DNA of 40,526 nucleotides. It comes from M30B53 sp964600785 (GTDB lineage: Bacteria; Planctomycetota; Planctomycetia; Pirellulales; UBA1268). Positions 1 through 8,532 of this stretch are shown here, piece after piece (the stretch's first letter is position 1; each line of letters begins with the position of its first letter). The notes under the pieces are model-generated. The model was not told where the DNA came from and did no database searches. It was given only the letters and a program-made list of their open reading frames with translations. Location of the stretch: assembly GCA_964600785.1 (NCBI GenBank), contig CAZRKH010000008.1, forward strand, positions 1 through 40,526, read 5' to 3'. The position numbers were made by a program, and so were the translations under genes.

Positions 1-274
1 GGGGGGGGGGGGCGGGGCGGACCCGACCGCCCGGGCGACCGAGCCGATGGCGACCCCGCTGGGCATGGCCCTGGTGGGCGTGCGGGTCGATGCGGCCCCG
101 ACGGGTTCGGAAGACTCGCAGGCCTCCGGCGTCCGCAGCGGCTATCTGCTGCCCTTTGAAATCGTCTCGGTGCACCTTTTGGTGGTGCTCGTGGGTGCCG
201 CCTACCTGGCGAGGGCCAAGCGGCGGCGGGGTCTGCCGGCGAGGCCGACCGCCAGGATGGGAGGTGCCCCGTGA
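1..274 (+). CDS. nuoJ: NADH-quinone oxidoreductase subunit J, C-terminal part (5' end outside window)
   Basis: This is the 3' end of nuoJ, a membrane subunit of respiratory complex I. The reading frame is open from base 2 to the TGA at 272-274. The last transmembrane helix is visible as YLLPFEIVSVHLLVVLVGAAY, matching the NuoJ C-terminal LLPFE-SV-LL-GA pattern, followed by a basic tail (ARAKRRRG). The ATG at 47 is internal and not the real start. The stop overlaps the GTG start of nuoK by four bases (GTGA), typical of nuoJ-nuoK coupling. The window begins with twelve consecutive G, so the first few codons (poly-Gly) may be affected by an assembly edge or homopolymer error. Confidence 0.85.
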   Translation, partial: GGGGGADPTARATEPMATPLGMALVGVRVDAAPTGSEDSQASGVRSGYLLPFEIVSVHLLVVLVGAAYLARAKRRRGLPARPTARMGGAP

Positions 275-615
275 ACCCACTGGCCGATCCGGTCGGCGTG
301 AGCCACTATCTCGTCGTGGGGGCGATCCTCTTCACGACCGGGGTGGTCTGCATGGCGGTCAAGCGAAACGCCCTCGGGGTGTTGATGGGAATCGAGCTGG
401 TGCTCAACGGTGCCAACGTCAATTTCGTGGCCTTCGGCTCGCCGGTGCTGCGGGGCGAGCAGGGTTCGATTTTGGGCCTCGATGGCCAGGTGATTGCCCT
501 GTTCGTGATTTTGCTCGCGGCAGCCGAGGCGGCGGTGGCCCTGGCGATCACGCTGAACTTCTACAACAACCACGCGACGGTCGACGTGGACCGGGCCGAC
601 GACCTCAAGGGCTGA
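271..615 (+). CDS. nuoK: NADH-quinone oxidoreductase subunit K
   Basis: NuoK is a small membrane subunit of complex I (114 aa; the family is about 100-110 aa) and takes part in the proton path. Three transmembrane helices are visible. The two conserved membrane glutamates can be seen in the motifs GIELVLNGANVNF and LLAAAEAAVALAI. The GTG start at 271 overlaps the nuoJ stop, implying translational coupling. The N-terminus carries about 10 extra residues before SHYLVVGAILF compared with short NuoK forms. A 39-bp gap separates it from nuoL. The family match is clear from sequence motifs and gene order. Confidence 0.95.
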   Translation: MNPLADPVGVSHYLVVGAILFTTGVVCMAVKRNALGVLMGIELVLNGANVNFVAFGSPVLRGEQGSILGLDGQVIALFVILLAAAEAAVALAITLNFYNNHATVDVDRADDLKG

Positions 616-654
616 CCTTCGCGGCAACGCGACGAAAGGCGATCAAAGACTGAC

Positions 655-3135
655 GTGGAAGGCGACCTTGGCAACACGCTCTCGACGCTTCTCGGCCTGG
701 CCTGGCTGATCCCGCTGGGCTCGTTCACAGCGATCCTCTTTTTTGGTCCGCGGATGGGCCCGCACGGCCGCAATGCCGCCTGGCTGGCGACCGCCGCAAT
801 TCTCGCCTCGCTGGGTCTCTCGGTCACGGCAATGGGCACCTGGCTTGCCGCCCATCCCCCGGCCGCGGTGCACCACGGCGACGAACACCACGGGGGCGAC
901 GACGAGAGCCATGCCGGCGGCGAGGCGGGATCGGCTTTTCGGTTCACTGCCGGCGAGGGAGCGTCACATGCCGCTGGCGGTCACGGTGGTCACGACGACG
1001 CCGAGGCTCCTCCGAGCTACGCGGGCGACTGGTACACCCTCTACTCGAGCCCCACGCTCCTGCTCTCGATCGGCTGGTATATCGACAGCCTGACGGTGCT
1101 GTTGTTTGTGGTCGTCACGCTGATCGCCTCGTGCATCCACATCTACGCGACCGGCTACATGCACGATGAACTGCACGAGGTGACCGATGCCGAGGTGACG
1201 CTCTCCGGTGGTGGTCCGCTGCATCGGCCCGGCCGCTATTCACGGTTTTTCCAGGCTCTTTCGCTGTTCTGCTTCAGCATGCTGGGGATCGTGATCGCCG
1301 GTAACCTGGCGATGGTGTTCGTGTTTTGGGAGCTGGTCGGCATCTGCTCCTGGTTCCTGATCGGCTTTTACTACGAGCGGTCGTCGGCATCGACCGCGGC
1401 CAACAAGGCCTTCATCGTCAACCGCGTCGGCGACTTCGGGATGCTGATCGGGCTGATGGCCCTGTGGGGAGCCCTCGGCACGCTCCATTTCGGCGACACG
1501 GTGGCCGTCGGCCCCGACGGTGACGAGGCGATCCGTCCGGGCCTGTTCAGCCTCGTGCGGCCCGCGGACAACGGTCATGCCCTGCAGGTGCCCGACGGCA
1601 TGGTGGCTGCGGCCGCCGCCGGCCGTGTGGGCCGGATCGTGGCTGAGCACGGTTCCGCCGAAGATGCGGCCAGCGAGATTGCCGCCCGGATTCCCGACTG
1701 GCGGGCGATGGGCTTGGGCAGTTGGCTGCTGGTGGTGGCGGGCTTGGGCATCTTCTGCGGCTGCATGGGCAAGAGTGCCCAGGTGCCGCTGCATGTCTGG
1801 CTGCCCGACGCGATGGAGGGGCCGACTCCCGTGTCGGCCCTGGTGCATTCCGCGACGATGGTGGCCGCTGGCGTCTACCTGACCGGCCGCTTTTATCCCG
1901 TGCTCACCGCCGACGTGCTGCTGGTGATCGCCTACGTGGGGGCTGTGACGCTCTTCATCGCGGCTACGATCGCCCTGGTCTGCACCGACATCAAGCGGGT
2001 GCTCGCCTACTCGACAATCAGTCAGCTTGGCTACATGATGCTCGCCCTGGGGGTCGGCGGCTGGACGGCGGGGCTGTTTCACCTGGTGACCCATGCCTTC
2101 TTCAAGAGCCTGTTGTTCCTCTGCTCGGGATCGGTGATCCATGCCTGCCACACCAACGACATGCGGAAAATGGGCGGGCTTGCCCGCGTCATGCCCTGGA
2201 CCTCAGGGACGATGCTGGTGGGCTGCCTGGCGATCATCGGGGCGGGCATTCCCTTCGTGATCGGGCTTTCCGGCTACTACTCCAAAGACGCAATCCTCGC
2301 TCAGTCGCTGCTCTATTCTCAGAACAATCCTGGCCATCTGGTTCTCTGGTATGCGGCGGCCGGCGGCGCCGCGTTGACAGCCTTCTACATGTTCCGGCTG
2401 TGGTTCATGACCTTCGCCGGAAGCCCCCGCGACGCCCATGTCGCCGAGCATGCCCACGAGTCGCCCGCGGTCATGACCGGGCCGCTGGTGGTGCTCGCGG
2501 TGCTGGCCGTGATTGCCGGCTGGTCGGTCGGTGGGTTCGGCGTGGCTGGCCTGCTCGAGCAGGCCCGGCCGGCGGGTACCGCGGGCGGGCTCGATGGCGG
2601 ACTGCTCTCCGCGGCGATCTTCGTGCCGGCTGAGGCGGAAAGTCATGTCGGCAGCGTGCATGAAACCGCCACGCTCACGGCTTTTGCGACCGCCGGCGGC
2701 GGAGTCCTGCTGGCGGCGGTGCTCTATCTCTGGCGGCTCTTCGATCCGGAGGTGATCGCGACGAGCCTCCGTCCGGTCTACCGCTTTCTGGAGCACCGCT
2801 GGTATTTCGACGAAATTTACGAATGGGTCTTCGTCAAGCCGGCCCTGGGGATCGCCGGGGCGGCCACGGCCAACGATCGCGGCATCATCGATTCGATCAT
2901 CCACGGTTTTGCCGCCGCCGCCCGCCTGCTGGCGGGCATTGACGCCTGGTTCGACCGTGTGGTTGTCGATGGCCTGGTCAACTCGCTCGCGGCGGCAACC
3001 TGGAGCAGCGGCATGCGGCTGCGCCAGATCCAGACCGGCCAGCTGCGGCAGTACGTGATGTTCATCGTCGTCGGAACCGTGACCCTGTTCCTGCTGGCGA
3101 GCCTTGCCTTCCGTATGACGGTCGTCGCCAACTGA
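655..3135 (+). CDS. nuoL: NADH-quinone oxidoreductase subunit L, with His-rich loop
   Basis: NuoL is the distal antiporter-like proton-pumping subunit of complex I. At 826 aa it is much longer than the E. coli protein (about 613 aa). Family motifs are strong: VFWELVGICSWFLIGF, NKAFIVNRVGD and the lysine helix MGKSAQVPLHVWLPDAMEGP, followed by SALVHSATMVAAGVYL. The extra length comes from a His/Asp/Gly-rich insertion at about residues 67-113 (nine His), an Ala-rich insertion at about 285-345, and an extended C-terminus with the lateral helix and a last transmembrane segment (YVMFIVVGTVTLFLL). The start is GTG at 655; no in-frame ATG gives the usual N-terminus. It lies between nuoK and nuoM in the canonical order. 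Confidence 0.96.
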   Translation: MEGDLGNTLSTLLGLAWLIPLGSFTAILFFGPRMGPHGRNAAWLATAAILASLGLSVTAMGTWLAAHPPAAVHHGDEHHGGDDESHAGGEAGSAFRFTAGEGASHAAGGHGGHDDAEAPPSYAGDWYTLYSSPTLLLSIGWYIDSLTVLLFVVVTLIASCIHIYATGYMHDELHEVTDAEVTLSGGGPLHRPGRYSRFFQALSLFCFSMLGIVIAGNLAMVFVFWELVGICSWFLIGFYYERSSASTAANKAFIVNRVGDFGMLIGLMALWGALGTLHFGDTVAVGPDGDEAIRPGLFSLVRPADNGHALQVPDGMVAAAAAGRVGRIVAEHGSAEDAASEIAARIPDWRAMGLGSWLLVVAGLGIFCGCMGKSAQVPLHVWLPDAMEGPTPVSALVHSATMVAAGVYLTGRFYPVLTADVLLVIAYVGAVTLFIAATIALVCTDIKRVLAYSTISQLGYMMLALGVGGWTAGLFHLVTHAFFKSLLFLCSGSVIHACHTNDMRKMGGLARVMPWTSGTMLVGCLAIIGAGIPFVIGLSGYYSKDAILAQSLLYSQNNPGHLVLWYAAAGGAALTAFYMFRLWFMTFAGSPRDAHVAEHAHESPAVMTGPLVVLAVLAVIAGWSVGGFGVAGLLEQARPAGTAGGLDGGLLSAAIFVPAEAESHVGSVHETATLTAFATAGGGVLLAAVLYLWRLFDPEVIATSLRPVYRFLEHRWYFDEIYEWVFVKPALGIAGAATANDRGIIDSIIHGFAAAARLLAGIDAWFDRVVVDGLVNSLAAATWSSGMRLRQIQTGQLRQYVMFIVVGTVTLFLLASLAFRMTVVAN

Positions 3136-3200
3136 CCCTTGAAACCCCCGTGCTCGTGACATCCTGTCGATAGAGATCCTGGAATCCCCGGAACACTTTC

Positions 3201-4970
3201 ATGTCCCAGCCCGCACTCTGGCCGCTCTCGTTGATCCTCTTTCTGCCCGCTGTGGTCGCCTTTGTGATCTCGCTGCCGATCGTGCCCAAGGCCCGCGAGG
3301 AGTTCATCCGTTGGACCGCCCTGGTCACGACCGCGGTCGTCTTTCTGCTCTCGCTGGGGCTTGTCTATCCCTGGGCCCTCGGCGGTGGTGAGGGATCCCG
3401 TTTCGCGGTCGGCGACCCGTCGATGCAGCTGGTGGTCAAACTCCCCTGGATCGACGCCTTCGGGATCGAATACCTGCTTGGTGTCGACGGCATCAGCCTG
3501 CCGCTGGTGGTCCTCACGACATTCCTCTCGATGCTCGCCTGTGCCGCAAGCTGGCCGATCACAAAGCACGTCAAGGCCTACTTCGTGCTCTTCCTGCTGC
3601 TGGAAACCGGCATGCTCGGCGTGTTCGTCTCGCTCGACTTCTTCCTGTTCTACGTCTTCTGGGAGGTGATGCTGCTGCCGATGTATTTCCTGATCGGCAT
3701 CTGGGGCGGCCCGCGGCGGGAATACGCGGCGATCAAGTTCTTTCTGTACACGCTCCTTGGCAGCGTACTGATGCTGCTGGCGATCCTGATGCTCTACTTC
3801 ACCAGTGACCTGCGGCTGCTGCCGGACGAGCAGTTGCTTGCCACCCACGCGGTCAGCCCCGCCATTGCGGAGGCCCTCCAGGCAGAGCAGATCGGCGTGA
3901 TTCGCAATTCCGCGACGCCCGTGCACACCTTCAACCTGCTGGCCTTGGCGGCGATCGGCCAGCTGCCCGACTCTCCGTTCGCCGGTGCGCAGGTGCTCGG
4001 CATGAGTCTGGAGGTGCTGGCCTTTCTGCTGCTGCTCGTCGGGTTTGTGATCAAGGTGCCCGTGGTGCCGGTGCACACCTGGCTGCCCGATGCCCATGTC
4101 GAGGCTCCCACGCCGATCTCGATGATTCTCGCCGGCGTGCTTCTCAAGCTCGGCGGCTACGGGATCATCCGCATCTGCTATCCGATCTGTCCCGGGGGCG
4201 GGCTGGAGCTTGCCTGGCTGGTCTGCGGGCTCGGCGTGCTCTCGATGGTCTACGGCGCCTTCGCCGCGTTGGCCCAGACCGACTTCAAGCGGATGGTCGC
4301 CTACAGTTCGGTCAGCCACATGGGCTACGTGATGCTCGGCCTGGGAGTTTGGAGTGCCGTCGCGGAAAGAGGATATGCCTGGGAGTCGTGGGCACAGGGC
4401 GTCAACGGGGCGATGTTCCAGATGCTGGCCCACGGGATTTCTTCAGCCGGCATGTTCTTCATGGTGGGCGTGCTCTACGACCGCGTCCACCATCGCAATC
4501 TCAACGAGTTTGGCGGCATCTTCGGGCGGATGCCCGTCTACGCCGGGCTGGCGGTCGCGGTCTTTTTCGCAGGGCTGGGGCTGCCGGGACTGTGCGGCTT
4601 CATCGGCGAAGTGCTGGTGACGCTCTCGGCCTGGAACTACAGCCGGGCACTCGCGGCGGTCTCCGCCTTCACGGTGATCCTCACGGCGGGCTACATCCTG
4701 TGGGCAATCCAGAGGGTTTACCTGGGCAGCGAGTACAAGGGTCCCCATGCCGAGGCCCTCGTGCCGATGACCCGCCGCGAACTGGCGATTGCCGCCCCGC
4801 TGGTCTTCCTGGCGGTGCTCTTCGGGGTCTACCCGCAGTCGCTGTTTGACTATGTCAGCCCCACGGTCAATCGGCAGGTCGAGAGCCTGGCCGAATGGAC
4901 CCGTACGGTGCATGATGCCGAGGCGTCTGACGCGTTGGCCGCGGCTGAAGTGGAGGCATCGAGGCCGTGA
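3201..4970 (+). CDS. nuoM: NADH-quinone oxidoreductase subunit M
   Basis: NuoM is the second antiporter-like subunit of complex I (589 aa), proton-pumping and located in the inner membrane. Diagnostic motifs are FWEVMLLPMYFLIGIWGG (with the essential Glu in transmembrane helix 5), GFVIKVPVVPVHTWLPDAHVEAPTP (with the helix 7-8 lysine), KLGGYGIIRI and MVAYSSVSHMGYVMLGL. The start is ATG at 3201 after a 65-bp gap from nuoL. Its TGA overlaps the GTG of nuoN by four bases. The C-terminus has a short acidic/Ala-rich tail (DALAAAEVEASRP) beyond the usual end. Confidence 0.96.
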   Translation: MSQPALWPLSLILFLPAVVAFVISLPIVPKAREEFIRWTALVTTAVVFLLSLGLVYPWALGGGEGSRFAVGDPSMQLVVKLPWIDAFGIEYLLGVDGISLPLVVLTTFLSMLACAASWPITKHVKAYFVLFLLLETGMLGVFVSLDFFLFYVFWEVMLLPMYFLIGIWGGPRREYAAIKFFLYTLLGSVLMLLAILMLYFTSDLRLLPDEQLLATHAVSPAIAEALQAEQIGVIRNSATPVHTFNLLALAAIGQLPDSPFAGAQVLGMSLEVLAFLLLLVGFVIKVPVVPVHTWLPDAHVEAPTPISMILAGVLLKLGGYGIIRICYPICPGGGLELAWLVCGLGVLSMVYGAFAALAQTDFKRMVAYSSVSHMGYVMLGLGVWSAVAERGYAWESWAQGVNGAMFQMLAHGISSAGMFFMVGVLYDRVHHRNLNEFGGIFGRMPVYAGLAVAVFFAGLGLPGLCGFIGEVLVTLSAWNYSRALAAVSAFTVILTAGYILWAIQRVYLGSEYKGPHAEALVPMTRRELAIAAPLVFLAVLFGVYPQSLFDYVSPTVNRQVESLAEWTRTVHDAEASDALAAAEVEASRP

Positions 4971-6724
4971 ACCCCGCGCTCTTTATCGTCCCGCCGCTTC
5001 GCGATGTCATCGAGGTGTCGCTGCCCCTGTTTCGCGTGGAACTCGCGCTTGCCGCCACGATCGTGCTCGTGCTTCTCGTGCGGATGCTGCCGTTGCTGCG
5101 GCGGCTCGATGCGGGACTGGTGGCGATGGGCGGGTTGCTGTTCGTGGCCTGGTTTGCCTGGGACGACCTGCGGCGGGTGCCGGGTTCACCCTGGCTGGTG
5201 GGTGAGGCGACGCCGCAGTCGGTCGAACTCTTCACGGGGCTGCTGGTGCACGATTCCTTGACGGCTTTCATCCGCCTCCTCCTGGCGGGCTTTCTCCTGC
5301 TCTTCGGGCTGTTCACCAAGGTCTCGGGGATTCCGGACCATGAAGACTCCGCTGACTTTCACGTGCTCGTGCTCGGCGGGACCTTGGGCATGTGCCTGAT
5401 GGCCTCGGCCAACCATCTGCTGATGCTGTTCGTCGCGGTGGAGATGGCGAGTGTGCCGTCGTACGCCCTTGCCGGGCTGCTCAAGGGACGCAAGGCAAGT
5501 TCCGAAGCGGCCCTGAAATACGCGGTCTACGGCGCCGGTGCCGCCGGCATCATGCTGTATGGCTTGAGCCTCCTGGTGGGCTCGCTCGGCACCTGCCACA
5601 TTCCCACCGCCGCGGCGAGGCTCTCCGAGATTGCGGCCGGCGGGTTTGCCGACGGTCAGGGTATGATCCTGGCGCTCGGAGGGCTGATGCTCGCGGTCGG
5701 CCTGGCCTTCAAACTCTCGGCGGTTCCCTTCCACTTCTGGGCCCCCGATGTCTTCGAGGGGGCCGCGGCCGAGGTGGGAGCTTTTCTTTCCGTGGCGAGC
5801 AAGACCGCCGCGGTGGCCTTGCTGATCCGGGTGGCCCTCGGCTTCGGCCTGCCAGCTGATCTCGCGCCGCCCGCCCCGCCGCCTGCCGCCGAGGCCGGCC
5901 TCGGCGGCGACGCAGGCACGATCATGACTGTTTCGGCCGGCGAGCGTGACGGCGACCCGCGGTCGGTGCTCGATGGCGTGGGTGAGGAGAGGGCGGCAGC
6001 CCGTGAGTCGCTCGCCCCGGTGCGACAGTTCAGCGTGGGGCTGATCGCGGTCATCGCGGCGGCGACGTGCACGCTCGGCAATCTCGGGGCCTACGGCCAG
6101 ACCAACATCAAACGACTGTTGGGTTACTCGACGATCGCCCACGCCGGCTATCTGATGATGGGTGTCGCTGCGGCCGTCGCGTTGGCCGGAACCAGCAGCC
6201 CTCTGGCCCGCGACGCGATCACGGCGGTCGCCTTCTATCTGGGAACCTACCTGTTCATGAATCTCGGCGGATTTCTGATCGTGGCCGTGTTGCGAAACAG
6301 TCTGCGGAGCGAGGAGATTTCAAGTTATGCCGGACTGGTGCAGACCAGCCCCGGAATCGTGGTGGCGATGGCGGTGGTGCTGGTGAGCCTCATCGGCCTG
6401 CCTCCGCTGGCGGGCTTTGTTGGCAAGTTCCTGATCTTCTCGTCGCTGGTGGAGGGGATTGCTGCCGGGGCCGAGCGGCCGGTGCTCATGGCGCTGCTGA
6501 TCGTGGGGGGCCTCAACACCGTGCTCAGCCTCTTTTACTATCTGCGGGTGCTCAAGGTGATGACTTTCGACCCGCCACCCAGCGAGCGACCCGTCACGGC
6601 CGTGCCGCTGGTATCGATCACCGGGGCGGTGGTGACCGCTTTCGTCGTTCCGATCCTGATCTTCGGGGTGTTCTGGTCGGGGCTCCACGCTCTGGCCCGC
6701 CTGGCGGGCGGCATGGTGTCGTAG
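4967..6724 (+). CDS. nuoN: NADH-quinone oxidoreductase subunit N
   Basis: NuoN is the third antiporter-like subunit of complex I and the last gene of the nuo operon here (585 aa; E. coli about 485). Motifs are ANHLLMLFVAVEMASVPSYAL, SSEAALKYAVYGAGAAGIMLYGLSL, FKLSAVPFHFWAPDVFEGA and NIKRLLGYSTIAHAGYLMMG. A soluble Pro/Ala/Gly-rich, acidic insertion of roughly 50 residues (about 298-348) sits between two transmembrane helices, just before QFSVGLIAVIAAATCTLGN. The start is GTG at 4967, overlapping the nuoM stop (GTGA). No further complex I gene follows. Confidence 0.95.
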   Translation: MNPALFIVPPLRDVIEVSLPLFRVELALAATIVLVLLVRMLPLLRRLDAGLVAMGGLLFVAWFAWDDLRRVPGSPWLVGEATPQSVELFTGLLVHDSLTAFIRLLLAGFLLLFGLFTKVSGIPDHEDSADFHVLVLGGTLGMCLMASANHLLMLFVAVEMASVPSYALAGLLKGRKASSEAALKYAVYGAGAAGIMLYGLSLLVGSLGTCHIPTAAARLSEIAAGGFADGQGMILALGGLMLAVGLAFKLSAVPFHFWAPDVFEGAAAEVGAFLSVASKTAAVALLIRVALGFGLPADLAPPAPPPAAEAGLGGDAGTIMTVSAGERDGDPRSVLDGVGEERAAARESLAPVRQFSVGLIAVIAAATCTLGNLGAYGQTNIKRLLGYSTIAHAGYLMMGVAAAVALAGTSSPLARDAITAVAFYLGTYLFMNLGGFLIVAVLRNSLRSEEISSYAGLVQTSPGIVVAMAVVLVSLIGLPPLAGFVGKFLIFSSLVEGIAAGAERPVLMALLIVGGLNTVLSLFYYLRVLKVMTFDPPPSERPVTAVPLVSITGAVVTAFVVPILIFGVFWSGLHALARLAGGMVS

Positions 6725-6752
6725 TTCGCAGCAGGCCAGCAAAGGGCGAGCG

Positions 6753-7223
6753 ATGCAGAGTGATTTTCGTGCCGAGCGTGCCGCGTCTTTGGTGGCCCGA
6801 TTCATGACGCTGATCGGCCCGTCCATGGCCTGCTATATCGACGACTCCGGGATCTGGTCGCGGCCCGGGACCGAGGCGATCAAGCTCGCCCTGGCCGACC
6901 TCTCGAGCGACCTCCGCAGCCTCTATGAGCGGGCCGGCCTGCTGCACGACAGGCTGGTTGAATATCCGTCGCCGCAGGTTGAATACCCAATTCGGTTCTC
7001 TGCTCTGCACGATATCGATCTCGGCTATCTCCTGCCGCAGTTGCTCGCGGAAGGCCGGGAGCAGGTGGCGGCAGTTGACGCAATGGCGGCGTCAGAGGCC
7101 TCCGCGGAGGAGAGCGTGGCGGAGGTGGTCGAGTTTCTGCGGGAGGCCCACACCGCGATCCAATCCCACGTCGACGTGCTGGCGGGGCTCGCCGACGCAC
7201 CGCAAGGCGCGGCCCGGGCCTGA
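6753..7223 (+). CDS. Hypothetical helical protein, unknown function
   Basis: I do not recognise this 156-aa protein. It is predicted from composition to be all-helical, soluble and acidic, with no signal peptide or membrane segment. Charged/Leu-rich stretches (for example LADLSSDLRSLYERAGLLHDR, EVVEFLREAHTAIQSHVDVLAGL) suggest a helical bundle. The start is ATG at 6753, preceded by AAAGGGCG, which could serve as a ribosome binding site. It is 28 bp after nuoN and 3 bp before tatD, so it is probably cotranscribed with tatD. A bundle of this size could be a ferritin-like or structural protein, but no metal-ligand pattern is evident. Confidence 0.7.
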   Translation: MQSDFRAERAASLVARFMTLIGPSMACYIDDSGIWSRPGTEAIKLALADLSSDLRSLYERAGLLHDRLVEYPSPQVEYPIRFSALHDIDLGYLLPQLLAEGREQVAAVDAMAASEASAEESVAEVVEFLREAHTAIQSHVDVLAGLADAPQGAARA

Positions 7224-7226
7224 TCG

Positions 7227-8003
7227 ATGGAACTCTTCGACAGCCACTGCCATCTCGATCCGATGCGGTTTGGGGAGGAGCTGCCTGCCGTCCTCGAGAG
7301 GGCCCGCGAGGCGGGCGTTGCGAGGCTGCAGGTGATCGGTACGCGGGCCTCCGACAGCGAGGCGGCGGCACAGCTGGCCGATCGCGAGGCGGGCATCACA
7401 GCCGCTGCGGGCATCCATCCCAACGACGCGGCGGAGGCGGACGACGCTGAATGGCAGCAGGTGGTGAGGCTCGCCGAGTCGGGACGGATCACGGCGATCG
7501 GTGAAACGGGACTCGACTGGTATCGTGACAGCTGCCCGGCCAAGCGGCAGCGTGAGATGTTTCAGCGGCACCTCGATCTGGCCGCCGGGCTGGGCCTGCC
7601 GGTGGTGATCCACAGCCGCGAGAGCACCGCCGATGTGCTGGCGATGCTCGAGGCCGCCCTCGCGAAGGGGCCGCTGCGGCCGGTGCTGCACTCCTTCACC
7701 GGCACCGCCGACGAGGCCCGGCGGGCGGTCGACCTTGGCTGCTACCTCGGCTTTGCCGGGATGGTCACTTTCCGTTCCGGAGCTGACCTCCGCGAGGTTG
7801 CCGCGGCCGTGCCGGCCGAGCGGATCCTCATCGAAACCGACAGCCCATTTCTCTCGCCGGAGCCGCTGCGGGGCCGCCGCAACGAACCGGCTCACGTGGT
7901 CCACACCGCGACCTGCCTGGCCTTGGCCCGGGGAGAGTCGCTCGAGGAATTTGCCGCGGCGACCACAGCCAACGCCCGCGGGCTCTTTGACCGACGCGGC
8001 TAA
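7227..8003 (+). CDS. tatD: TatD-family metal-dependent hydrolase (DNase)
   Basis: A TatD/YcfH-type amidohydrolase-fold nuclease, 258 aa, full family length and predicted cytoplasmic. Metal-binding motifs appear in order: DSHCHLD at the N-terminus (two His), GETGLDWYRD (Glu), VIHSRES (His), LHSFTGTADEA (His) and ETDSPFLSPEP (Asp). The HPND in the middle (GIHPNDAAEA) is also family-typical. It starts with ATG at 7227 and ends at 8003, with a last LFDRRG typical of TatD C-termini (LF). It follows the unknown gene by 3 bp. The family is associated with 3'-5' DNA exonuclease and D-aminoacyl-tRNA deacylase activity; which applies here cannot be told from sequence. Confidence 0.93.
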   Translation: MELFDSHCHLDPMRFGEELPAVLERAREAGVARLQVIGTRASDSEAAAQLADREAGITAAAGIHPNDAAEADDAEWQQVVRLAESGRITAIGETGLDWYRDSCPAKRQREMFQRHLDLAAGLGLPVVIHSRESTADVLAMLEAALAKGPLRPVLHSFTGTADEARRAVDLGCYLGFAGMVTFRSGADLREVAAAVPAERILIETDSPFLSPEPLRGRRNEPAHVVHTATCLALARGESLEEFAAATTANARGLFDRRG

Positions 8004-8049
8004 CTGCACGTGGAAAAAGCCGGGCCCGCAGCCACCCACCTGCCCAGGC

Positions 8050-8077
8050 TTTTATGGTACCATTTGTTTTTTATGGT
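8050..8077. promoter_or_regulatory. AT-rich direct repeat upstream of the STAS gene, possible operator/promoter
   Basis: In an otherwise GC-rich gap, TTTTATGGT occurs twice (8050-8058 and 8069-8077) with a 19-bp period, close to two helical turns. The first copy is part of the palindrome ATGGTACCAT (8054-8063). This is the only AT-rich stretch between tatD and the STAS gene, and either TATGGT could be a -10-like element. Function is inference; no factor can be named. Confidence 0.35.
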
Positions 8078-8150
8078 GCAGGGCGGATCAGGAACCGTCC
8101 CGCACGGATCCTGCCGGCCCGGCCGGCATGCCAATCAGCGGAACCGAGGA

Positions 8151-8504
8151 ATGACCACCTACCGCAAGATCGACGTTTCCAAGGTCGGGGAAGTCGATGT
8201 CGCCGTATTCAAAGACAAGAAGATTCTCGACGAGGAGGCCCTCGACGAACTGCGGACTGAACTGCTCGGTCTGCTCGGCACTCGTGCCGGCGTCGATCTG
8301 CTGCTCGACTTCTCGAACGTCGAGTTCATGTCGAGTGCCATGCTCGGCCTGCTCGGGGTGCTCAATCGAAAGATCGTCTCGAGCAAGGGCCGGCTGAAGA
8401 TGTGCTCGATCCGTCCCGAGATCTTTCAGGTCTTCAAGCTGACCAATCTCGATAAGCTCTTCAGCATCCATCCCGATGCCGCCGCCGCGATGGCGGCCTT
8501 CTGA
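8151..8504 (+). CDS. STAS-domain anti-sigma factor antagonist (RsbV/SpoIIAA-like)
   Basis: A single STAS domain of 117 aa. Such proteins are phosphorylated by an RsbW-type kinase and dephosphorylated by a PP2C phosphatase, and in the unphosphorylated form capture the kinase. The core reads VDLLLDFSNVEFMSSAMLGLLGVL, matching the DxS-xx-LG region with the phosphorylatable Ser, followed by KGRLKMCSIRPEIFQVFKLTNLDKLF, a typical STAS C-terminal half. I chose ATG at 8151 because it gives a standard-length domain; a longer frame from 8010 encodes no recognisable sequence. GAGGA directly precedes the ATG, closer than an ideal ribosome binding site. The phosphatase gene starts 28 bp downstream. No RsbW-like kinase is in the window. 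Confidence 0.9.
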   Translation: MTTYRKIDVSKVGEVDVAVFKDKKILDEEALDELRTELLGLLGTRAGVDLLLDFSNVEFMSSAMLGLLGVLNRKIVSSKGRLKMCSIRPEIFQVFKLTNLDKLFSIHPDAAAAMAAF

Positions 8505-8532
8505 CCCGGTTCGCTTCCGGGAGCATCGCCGG

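Noticed and set aside
2817..4433. Long minus-strand open frame opposite nuoL/nuoM (also 1240-2151, 2203-3162, 5186-6142)
   Set aside because: Opposite strongly supported nuo genes. The translations are rich in His/Gln/Arg/Asp with no domain, typical shadow frames in high-GC DNA.
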